NCBI GenBank assembly: GCA_030015575.1
Contig: CM057347.1
Span: 404,272,248-404,336,247, forward strand
DNA: 64,000 nt
From: Agapanthus africanus
Taxonomy: Eukaryota; Streptophyta; Magnoliopsida; Asparagales; Amaryllidaceae
Direction of reading: 5' to 3'
Shown in pieces: positions 54,554 through 64,000 of this stretch. The translations under genes were made by a program, and so were the position numbers. The stretch's first letter is position 1; each line of letters starts with the position of its first letter. The notes below the pieces were generated by a model. It worked only from the letters and a program-made list of their open reading frames with translations. It had not been told where the DNA came from and did no database searches.

Positions 54554-56563
54554 TGTAAGCCGATGTCGCGCACCCCGCGGTTCAGGGGGAGGCGGAATTT
54601 ACAAAAAACGATCATGAAAAACTATGCAACACCGGCAAACTCCAGGATCTATACTAAAACCTTAACTAACTAAACTAAGTAGGAGGCTTAACTACTATAA
54701 TAGTTGGTTATACCTTCGTGACCAAGTCGTTCAGGTCTTCTTTGCTTCCTTTCCATGACTCCTTGAAGATAGGATCGAGCTTGCGACATCGGCCTTCTCA
54801 CGTCAAAGATGATCCACCCGAGAGAATGTGCTTCAAGCTCCAACCTCTAAACCGAGGTAAATAGGGTAGATGATTCGCTAATCCAACCAGCCAAGGTGAT
54901 GTAGAGAATGCTAATGGATTGTTTAGTCTCACTAAACCATATGGCTCACAACACATGTGAAGGATTAGGGTTTAGTTTGAGGAAGAAGAAGATGGAGAAA
55001 TCAAGAGAGAGAATGAGGAGAAGAAAAATGAACCCACCTCAAGCATGAAGTGTAGAGAATGGCTAAGTATATGATCACTTATTGGACCATAGAAATATCG
55101 CACAATATAAAATATTTCCCATGCTTCAATAGTGATCCCAAACCAAATAAAATAATCCAAGCCCATTCTTTACACCATGCCACATTATGTCTCCTCCATT
55201 TTCCCTTTTCCACCTCATTAATCCATTTGGAAAATGGATAATATAAATAATGAGGTGGCTCCTTCTAGAAGCATGCCTTGCCAAATTACAAGAATGCCCC
55301 TCACCGTATATACATACCCGTATTCGTATTCCGAAAAATACGATTACACTGAGACGATAACAATCCAATAATACAATACTAGGATCTGGTTTAAACCAAA
55401 GACCACTACTATCGTTCGCCTGATCAGTATCTTTGTACAAGTACACGTATGTGATCGAAACCCTGCCGTAAAACTATACGGCGTCTACATCAATTGCCCG
55501 AAGCAGGGGAACCCTCTGTGTGGGACTCTAAAGACTCGACAGTACGCTGGCAGTAGATTTAACCATAAGCACGTCAGCGGTACTAGCTGCACGTAATGGC
55601 TACCCAAGTATCTGTCGATAAGAAGGACGATGAGCAAGCTCATCCGGACTCCTACTGAGCATGTCTGTGACAATCTCTATACAGTCTGGTCTGTTCGTCT
55701 AAGATTCTCGCATATCGGGCGTAGAGGATGGTAAACGTCAGACCCCTAACAGCCCAATAAGTCATGCCGGAGCATAGCCCCAAACACTTTGAGAAACTAC
55801 TGGAGTACCTACCATTAAATCTCGCTTTCCCTGGCTAGGGACTTTGTGTAATGGCATTCCGAACATAGCACGATATCAATCCCCAATAACGGAAGAGACG
55901 AATCATATCTGACAGCTACTGTCTCCAAGTGCTTCAGGACGACACCCAACTACTATCTGTTTGCACGACTCCTTTGATCCGTAGTAGGGTAGTAATCTAA
56001 GTGCAGTGGGAACACACTCGAGAAGAAGTAGCGATGGCAAGTCAACGGACTAACCTGTACTCATGTCATCTGGGAACTGCTTCCTGACGATAGGTATAGT
56101 ACCAACCAGCAGTTCCCGATGAGTCATGTACAGTGTAACTCATAACCTAATGAGCACCTGCATACTATCTCCAGTACGACGTACTAATGGCTGTGGGACA
56201 GACATCTCCCCTGCTGGGATGAGAAGACTATACACTAGTATACTCTGGAGTATCGATGCACTGTCTCGATAATCCTACGACTAGGGACCAGTATAAGGAT
56301 GTACTTATAGACTACCCATCCTCCACTAGTGTGACTGCCATCACAATGCTGGTAGTCAAGCAGAAATCTTAGGGGCTCTACCAATATGTATAAGCGATAT
56401 GCTAAAAGAAACACATGCATATATTGAGGTAGATATAAACCAAGTAGCATACTACTATATCGAGCAAGACTGTTATTATAACGGTGAATATCCTAAGCTT
56501 CCAATATATAATATAAAATCCAGTATGATACAATAATGGCCTCTAAGACATATACCACTAACA
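54554..56563 (-). mobile_element. C3 3' LTR
   Basis: TGTAAGCCGATGTCG...ACCACTAACA on the plus strand. Confidence 0.88.
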
Positions 56564-56583
56564 ATCTCCTACTTGCACTAAGA
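56564..56583 (-). other. C3 polypurine tract
   Basis: AGTGCAAGTAGGAGATTG on the minus strand, beside the 3' LTR. Confidence 0.8.
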
Positions 56584-57379
56584 CCATGTATTGGAATATC
56601 GAAAACCTATCATCTCGATTAGCCTGTCGAACTGTGTCTGAGGGATGGCCTTTGTGAGTGGATCAAAAGTGTTGTTCTCCTAGTCTACTCTTCGCACCTC
56701 AATCTCCCAGCGATCTACGATCTCCCTGATCAGGTGGTACCGCCTCAAGATGTGTCTGGACTTTTGATGGGACCTTGGTTCCTTCGCTAAAGCTATAGCC
56801 CCGTTGTTGTCACAATACAGAAGTATTGGATCAACAATGGATGGAACCACCTGAAGTTCTGTCATGACCTTTCTGATTCAGACTGCTTCTTTCACGGTGA
56901 CACATGCAGCAATATACTCTACTTCCATAGTCCAGTCAGTAACAGTGTCCTGCTTGGAGCTTTTCCAACAGACCGCCCCTCCATTGAGGGTAAAGACATA
57001 ACCCGACATGGACTTAGAGTCATCCTTATCACTCTGGAAGCTGGAGTCGGCGAAGTCCTCGACCTGGAGGTCTTCTCTGCCGTACACCAAGAACATCTCC
57101 TTAGTGCTTCTCAGATACATGAGAATGTTCTTTACTATTGTCCGGTGCTTCTCCTCTGGGTTCGACTGATACCTACTTACAACGCTCAGGGCGTAAGCTA
57201 CATCTGGTCTGGTATACAACATCGCATATATTATAGAGTCTACCATCGGAGCATAGGGTATAATAGACATGCGATCCGTTTCCAAATCAGTCTTGGGAGA
57301 TATCTTTTTGGAGAAGGCGATTCCGTGACAAGCTGGTAAATTACCGCGTTTTGGATCTTTTTAGCCGTTAAATTACCAC
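56584..57379 (-). pseudogene. pol: C3 pol remnant: end of RT and RNase H
   Basis: Copia pol C-terminus. MSIIPYAPMVDSIIYAMLYT, RPDVAYALSVVSRYQSNPEE, HRTIVKNILMYLRST, DSKSMSGYVFTLNGGAVCWK and EVEYIAACVTVKEAV, then after a stop LLYCDNNGAIALAKEPRSH and HLIREIVDRWEIEVRRVD. The catalytic RT, integrase and gag are absent. At least two in-frame stops. Confidence 0.88.
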
Positions 57380-59389
57380 TGTAAGCCGATGTCGCGCATC
57401 CCGCGGTTCGCGGGAAGAAGGAATTTTCAAAAAACAATTATGAACAACTATGCAACACCGGCTAACTCCAGGATCTATACTAAAACCTTAACTAACTAAA
57501 CTAACTAGGAGGTTTAACTACTATGATAGTTGGTTATAACTCCGTGACCAAGTCCATCAGGTCTTCTTTGCCTCCTCTCCATGACTCCTCGAAGAAAGGA
57601 TCGAGCTTGCGATATCAGCCTCCTCACGTCAAAGATGATTCATCCGAGAGAATGTGCTTCAAGTTCTAACCTCTAAATCGAGGTAACTAGGGTAGATGGT
57701 TCGCTAATCCAACTAGCCAAGGTGATGTAGAGAATGCTAATGGATTGTTTAGTCTCACTAAACCTTATGGCTCACAACACATGTGAAGGATTAGGGTTTA
57801 GTTTGAAGAAGAAGAAGATGGATAAATCAAGAGAGAGAATGAAGAGAAGAAAAATGAACCCACCTTAAGCATGAAGTGTAAAGAATGGCTAAGTATATGA
57901 TCATTTATTGGACCATGGATATATCTCACAATATAAAATACCTCCCTTGGTTCAATAGTGATCCCAAACCAAATAAAATAATCCAAGCCCATTCTTTACA
58001 CCATGCCACATTATGTCTCCTCCATTTTCATTTTTCCACCTCATTAATCCATTTGGAAAATGGATAATACAAATAATGAGGTGGCTCCTTCTAGAAGCAT
58101 GCCTTGCCAAATTACAAGAATGCCCCTCACCGTATATACATACCCGTATCCATATTCCGAAAAATACGGATATACTGAGATGATAACAATCCAATAATAC
58201 AATACTAGGATCCGGCTTAAACCAAAGCCTACTAGTATCGTCCGTCCAATCAGTATCTGTGTACAAGTAACGTATATAATCAAAGCCCTGCCGTAAAATC
58301 ATACGACATTTACATCAATTGCCCGAAGCAGGGAAACCCTCTGTGTGGGACTCTAAAAACTCGACAGTACGCTGGTGGTGTGTTTAAGCACAAGCACGTA
58401 AGCGGTACTAGCTGCACGTAACGGCTACCCAAGTATCTGTCGATAAGAAGGACGATGAGCAAGCTCATCTGAACTCCTACTGAGCCTGTCTATGACAATG
58501 TCCATATAGTCCAGTATGTTCGTCTAAGATACTCGCATATCGGGCATAGAGGATGGTAAACGTCAGACCCCTAACAGCCCAATAAGTTATGCCGGAGCAT
58601 AGCCCCATACACCTTGAGAAACTACTGGAGTACCTACCATTAAATCTCGCTTTCCCTGGCCAGGGACTTTGTGTAATGGCATTCCGAACACAGCACGATA
58701 TCAGTCCCCAGTAACAGAAGAGACGAATCCTATCTGACCGCTACTTTCTCCAAGTGCTTCAGGACTACACCCAACTACTATCTGTTTGCACGACTCCTTT
58801 GATCCGTAGTAGGGTAGTAATCTAAGTGCAGTGGGAACACACTCGAGAAGAAGTAGCGATGGCAAGTCAACGGACTAACCTGTACTCATGTCACCTAGGA
58901 ACTTCTTCCTGACGATAGGTATAGTACCAAGCAGCAGTTCCCGACGTGTCCTGTCCAGCGTAACTCATAACTTAATGAGCACCTGCATACTATCTCCAGT
59001 ACGACGTACTAATGGATGTGGGACAGACCATCTCCTCTGCTGGGATGAGAAGTGTATACACTAGTCTACTCTGGAGTATCGATGCCCCATCTCGATAATC
59101 CTACGACTAAGGACCTGTATAAGGATGTGCTTATAGACTACTCAGCCCTCACTAGTGTGACTGCCATTACAACAATGGTAGTCAAGCAGAAATCCTAAGG
59201 GCTCTACCAATATGTATAAGCGATATGATAAAAGAAACACATGCACATATTGAGGTAGATATAAACCAAGTAGCATACTACTATATCGAGTAAGACTGTT
59301 ATTATAACTATGAATATCTCAAGCTTCCGATATGTAATATACAATCCAGTATGATACAATAATAGCCTCTAGGGCATATACCACTAACC
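57380..59389 (-). mobile_element. C3 5' LTR
   Basis: 2010 bp; the last base differs from the expected A (ACCACTAACC). Confidence 0.85.
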
Positions 59390-60186
59390 CTTTAAATCTT
59401 GCATTTAAGTCTCGAATTGAAAACACTTTTCAAAAACAAGTCAGATAATTTAACAAGATTCCCGATTATATGATCGAATACTCGTCGGGAACTTGGCCTC
59501 ACCCCCGAGGCCGTCAACGAAGTGCACTTGGGTGGAACACCGTGGCCGCAAGCATCCGTGTGGATGCTTTTGGCCATGGGGTTCTCCTATAGTCACTTGG
59601 TCGGGGCTTGGGGCGTGGTTGTCTAGTAGTGTTTCCCGGCGACTATTCGCGTACAATACGAGATTGCGATGGAGTTTTGATCCGAATCGAAACTCCGTAG
59701 CAATCCATCAAATGAGACTAAAACGCGAGATTTACAAATCATTAACTAGTTTTCACAAAACTAATCAATGTGGATTCCAAAAATTGTATCACAAATCAAA
59801 GCTATCTAGACAATGTTAAATATTTCGATCGATATTTTAAACACCACCAATTCATAGAGACCTCAACCACTTGAGTCTCATTAAAAATTTCTAGAAAACC
59901 CAGAATGTTAAAATGAAGCAATAAAAGAAACAACGACTCCTAACTCTATCAACGAACCATGGAACCGCGGCCAATGCAAGGTAAAGGCGGTGGTTCCGCG
60001 GCCATTAGTGGAGTTAGGTGCTCGTATTTCAGGTACCTCCATAGAAAAGCCTGCACGATTTTCTGAGAATTTTTAACCGTGAAAATTTCAACTTTTGAAA
60101 ATATGGACAGAAACTACAAAAACCTGGTTTTAAAACGTTAATCGAACACTTTAACGTTGTCTAGAGTACGCCTAAGTCTCTACCTT
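59390..60186 (-). other. Leader/interior of a further copia element (LTR4), truncated by C3
   Basis: Follows the primer site at 60187-60199 on the minus strand. It contains the GC-rich dyad (59961-60003) but no gag-like ORF before it is cut at 59389. Confidence 0.55.
59961..60003. repeat. GC-rich leader dyad of the LTR4 element
   Basis: GGAACCGCGGCC and GGCGGTGGTTCC pair at about 10 of 12 positions, with a further GGTTCCGCGGCC overlapping the second arm. About 184 nt from the primer site. Confidence 0.8.
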
Positions 60187-60199
60187 GGCTCTGATACCA
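60187..60199 (-). other. Primer-binding site of the LTR4 element
   Basis: TGGTATCAGAGCC on the minus strand, abutting the LTR. Confidence 0.9.
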
Positions 60200-60940
60200 T
60201 GAAAGTATATCTTAGCACCTCTACTAGGTTTCAACAAGCATCAAGTATGCAATTTTAAAAAATCTAGAGTGCTAAGTCATACTAGCTTAGAATCTAACAA
60301 AAGAATTAGGGTTTTGAGTAAAGAAAATAAGTTCTACACTAAGTGAAGAGGGTTTACAACCTTTGTAGTCCAGTCTTTCACTTCTAAAGCCCCAACTAGT
60401 AGTCCCTAGAACTCTTCCTTGACTCCACTTGAAGAAAGGAATAAGCTTTACTTGTTGTCTTCGAGGCCGAAGGTGATCTACCTTGAAGTCTCTCTCACTT
60501 AAGCTTACTCTTCACTAATCAAGATATTAGTGAAGCAAACAAGTATTAGTGAAGCAAACAACCAATACTAAAAGGCTAGGATAGTGTAGGTTGATGAAGT
60601 AGGAATTTTGCTCACTAATTTTTCTTCTTTCTCTTTTCTTTTCTCACCTCAAGAAAACTCTACAGAAGAAAGGAAGAAGGAGATGGGAGATGAACTAGGA
60701 TGAGAGAGAATGAACCATGAGGTGAACTCATTAGATAAGATGAGATGGTGATAAATATTAATGAATAATCCAAAAAGAGAAGTGATGAGTCATGACTTCT
60801 CAAGGCTTCTACAAGCATCTTTGAAAATGACTCATTTCCTTTTCTTTTTAATTCATTAATCAAATCATTATCTACTCATCTCACTTCAACTGTGATTCTC
60901 ATACATCCTAGTTCTATGTATCATCAACCATGACTCAATA

Positions 60941-60972
<32 letters not shown>

Positions 60973-61160
60973 AGAGAAGAAAAACTTTCATGAGCTAAAT
61001 ATTAATATATATATATATATATCAAATTATTAAATCAACGGTTGATTCAATAATCCGGTTATATCATATACAACCGATTAATATCATATATATATATATC
61101 ACATTATTAAATTCAATAATCCGGTCATATCACATACAACCGTCTTATATTCAATATTAG

Positions 61161-61197
<37 letters not shown>

Positions 61198-61649
61198 AAT
61201 TATTAAATCAACACTTGATTCAATAATCTGAGTATATCAAATATAATCCGGCTAATATCAAATATATATCAACAACATACACATAAATTATTCAATCAAT
61301 ACTTGATTCAATAATCTGGTTATATCACATATAACCTGACAAATATCAAATATCACTAGATTAAAATACGGTATCACATACTCGTATTTAATCAAGCTTC
61401 CGCACAAATCTCCATATGTGCCCTACTTCGTTTTTCTTGAGCTAGGAAACCTCTGTATGGGACTCTAAAGACTCGTTAATATGCCAGCAGTATGTAATGG
61501 TCACATCAGATACCGACAAGCCAACAGCGGTACTAGCTGGATGTAACGGCTATCCAGGTATTGAATGAACAGAAGATCAACAAGCAAACTTGTCCAAACT
61601 CCCGCAGAGCCTGTAAGCAATACTTACCGTACATTCCGGTCTCTTCATA
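60200..61649 (-). mobile_element. LTR4: truncated 5' LTR of a minus-strand copia element
   Basis: Starts TGAAAGTATATC on plus. It shares GGGACTCTAAAGACTCG, GCGGTACTAGCTG and TGTAACGGCTA blocks with C3 and LTR5. It stops abruptly at GGTCTCTTCAT, where LTR5 begins; roughly 850 bp of U3 are missing by comparison with LTR5. Confidence 0.75.
60940..61345. repeat. AT-rich tandem units with TA microsatellites in LTR4
   Basis: Three to four units of about 110 bp: a (TA)n run, the hairpin ATTATTAAATCAAC/GTTGATTCAATAAT, then CCGGTTATAT and ATACAACCG. TA or TG runs lie near 60945-60972, 61004-61022, 61086-61100 and 61166-61195. LTR5 has diverged relatives at 62800-63010. Confidence 0.8.
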
Positions 61650-63754
61650 TGTATGCCCTAGAGCCCATTATTGTACATATGATGTATATTATAGTGGATG
61701 CTTGGATATATATATACAGAGAGAACTTTCTTGCTCGACATGATAGTACGCTATCTGGTTACCTTTATCTTAACATGTAGACTTGTATTGTGATACTGTC
61801 TTGCTCTCATGTGTTGGTAAAGCCCTTAGGATAAGTACTTGACTACCAGGACTATGATGTAGATCATACTAGTGGGGCCAGGGTAGTTCATAAGTACATC
61901 CCTCAATTGTTCCTAGTCGAGGGAATATCGAGACAGGGCGTCGATATTCCAGAGTAGACTAGCATATACGCTTCTTGACCCATATGATGGGCGATGGATG
62001 ATCCCACGTCTATTGGTGTTTGACATCAGAGATGGTATACGTGTGCTCAGTGGAGACTGGGTACACTGAACATGACTCGCCGAGGACTCCTATGTGGTAG
62101 TATACCTATCGTCAGATAGCAGTCCTCTGGTGACACTGGTACAGGTTAGTCTGTAGACCCAAATCGTTATAGAGTCTTGTGCGGCTCCCACCGTGCTTTG
62201 ATTTCCTCCCTACCACACTCAAGATGAGTCGTGCAAACAGGTGGATTTTGGGTACAGTCCCGAGTCGTATGGAGGCAATGAGCGATAGGAGGGGTTTCGT
62301 CTCTTCCGGTATTAGGGGTTGATGTTGCGGTATGCTCGATTGACAATAACTGGAAGTCCCTGCCTAGGGATGATATGGAGATCTACTGATAAGTGTTATC
62401 AGTAGTTTCTCGACCTGTTATGAGCCTCACATCGGCATGACTTATCACGTTACTGGGGTCTGACGATTTCCACCCCTAGACATGATATGCGGCATATATC
62501 AAATGAAGAGACCGGATTGTACGGAAGTGTTACTGATAGGATTCATGGAGACTGTGGACAGGCTTGCTTGTTGATCTTCATATCGCTCAATACCCGGGTA
62601 GCCGTTACGTCCAGCTAGTACCGCTGACGGCTTGTAGGTGACTGATATGATCATCACCTACTGCCGGCGTATTGACGAGTCTTTAGAGTCCCACACAGAA
62701 GTTCCCTGGTTCAAGCGAAACGAAGTAGGACACATATGTGATATGTGTGTGGACCCGATTAAATACGAGTATGTGATACCGTATTGTAATCTGGCAGTCA
62801 TCTGTTATCGATGCGGTTATATGTAATATAACCAGATTTTCGAATCAAGTGTTGATTTGATAATGTGATGTACAGATAAATGATATTAGTCGGTCATATA
62901 TAATATAACCGGATTATTAGATTAAGTGTTGATTTAATAATGTAATATAAATTATATGTGATATAATTATATATTAACTAATATCATTAGCTCACTAATT
63001 AATTTTCATTAAATATATATTAATATATATATATATATTATATTGAAGCATGGCATTTTCTTTTCTATTTTGTGAAAATAGAAATGAGGTGTAAAGTTGA
63101 AGCATGGTTGCAAGCATGGGTTATATGCTTCTTTATTCATTCTTGACTCACTATTCAAGCATGGTTGCAATTTAATATTGCATAATTCCATGCTTGAATA
63201 AGTGAGGGGTCTTGATATTATTTTCATAATGTTCATTCTAAAAGACTTAGCCAATTTTTTCTCATGCTTGCTCTCATGCTTCTTCTTCCTCCACTTGCTT
63301 TGCCTCAAGCTTCAACCCTCACATGTGATGTGAATCATGAAGCTTGAGCACAAATAAGTGAGCTCTTAACATCCCCTACATCATCATCTCACACCATTCT
63401 CGCAAATTAGTGTGATGTGTTTCACACACTAAAGAGTTTAATGTAGTGGTAGCTTGAACTAATAGGAGCTTCATGGTGGATCATCTTTGGCGTGAAAGCA
63501 ACGAAGGAAGCTTATTCAAAGTCTCAAGAGAAGCCTTATGGAGTCGTGGGACTACTACACGGAGCATATTGAAGAGAAGGACCGTCTACAAAGGTTGTAT
63601 TCTTGATCCTTTTAGATGTAAAGATGTTTGCATTCTATTCTGACTAAATCTCTAGTTAACGATTCTAGCATAGGGTTCTTTGTAACGACAAATATTTTAA
63701 AACGGCATGCATAATGCCCCACGAAACCTTGCTGTCGTTATAAGGAACCCTTCA
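61650..63754 (+). mobile_element. LTR5: 5' LTR of a plus-strand copia element
   Basis: TGTATGCCCTAGAGCCC...GGAACCCTTCA, 2105 bp, followed by a primer-like site. Inverted relative of LTR4 (62500-63000 matches 61640-60950). The rest of the element runs past the window. Confidence 0.8.
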
Positions 63755-63755
63755 G

Positions 63756-63767
63756 TGGTATCTGACC
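63756..63767 (+). other. Degenerate primer-binding site after LTR5
   Basis: TGGTATCTGACC, two changes from the initiator-Met type TGGTATCAGAGC. Confidence 0.7.
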
Positions 63768-64000
63768 AAACTAGAGAATTAGACGGATTGCGTAGAATTA
63801 CGAAACCGAAAACTCCGAAACTCCGAAACCCTAAAATTCCAGTTTCTATCGAATTTTAAAAGTTGTCAAAAATTATTTAAACAAGTGCAGAATGTAGTAT
63901 GGGACAGTATATGAACACACCACAAAATACAACCTCAGAAGCCAAGGAAAATCTGGCGTCGCCGGAATTTTGTGCTTGGTCGCCGGCCCAGATCTAAGGG
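63768..64000 (+). other. Leader of the LTR5 element
   Basis: Non-coding. A GC-rich pair TCGCCGG/TCGCCGG at 63953-63992 lies about 186 nt after the primer site, the slot occupied by the dyad motif in the other elements, but its sequence differs. Confidence 0.5.

Larger units (their letters stand above)
54554..59389 (-). mobile_element. C3: internally deleted copia element
   Basis: Two 2010-bp LTRs (54554-56563 and 57380-59389) flank only 0.8 kb of interior holding the end of pol. The polypurine tract is intact. The primer site is gone except for TACCAC next to the 5' LTR, which suggests that a deletion removed everything from RT back to the leader. No target duplication recognised. LTR blocks show it is related to C1/C2. 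Confidence 0.85.

Overview
This window looks like plant nuclear intergenic DNA, almost certainly from a flowering plant with a repeat-rich genome. It contains LTR retrotransposons of typical plant lineages: Athila and Tat gypsy elements, a Tekay/Del-like LTR, and copia elements primed by initiator-Met tRNA. It also holds a Tourist-like DNA element and a large fold-back repeat. I found no intact cellular gene, tRNA, rRNA or CRISPR array. Nearly all coding sequence is decayed retrotransposon protein.

Layout: (1) 1-4.1 kb is the 5' end of an Athila element on the minus strand (gag, leader, tRNA-Asp primer site, LTR). (2) 4.4-10.2 kb is a non-coding fold-back complex arranged A-B-A'-B', packed with dozens of short perfect hairpins. 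(3) 10.2-12.7 kb holds a lone Tat-type LTR and a Tourist-like element. (4) 12.7-54.1 kb is one decayed copia element, P (minus strand). Its reverse transcriptase is split at the YVDD motif by about 39.3 kb of nested insertions. A Tekay-like solo LTR (G1) entered first. Two gag-only Tat elements then entered G1: E1 (16084-32914, plus) and E2 (33900-53261, minus). Each of these was later hit by a 10-kb copia derivative with 2.1-2.2 kb LTRs and no recognisable gag-pol: C1 (18500-28086, minus; TSD GTTTC) and C2 (40346-50478, plus; TSD GGCTA). (5) 54.1-64 kb contains an LTR-like piece, an internally deleted copia element C3, and two large related LTRs facing head to head.

E1 and E2 are the most gene-like parts. 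Both lack protease, reverse transcriptase and integrase. Both carry gag on the sense strand, a long tandem-repeat array, and an intron-containing gene on the antisense strand with its own promoter and poly(A) region. That gene has a gypsy-type putative transposase-like N-terminal domain and a coiled-coil C-terminus. E2 also has a second antisense ORF of about 170 residues that I do not recognise, convergent with gag. Mobilisation of E1, E2, C1 and C2 would need proteins supplied by other elements.

The least explained signals are the hairpin arrays at 4.4-8.7 kb and a GC-rich dyad motif (core CCGCGGNNCCGC). The motif recurs about 180-230 nt downstream of the primer-binding site in copia and Athila elements that are otherwise unrelated. 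All identities and repeat counts are estimates by eye.
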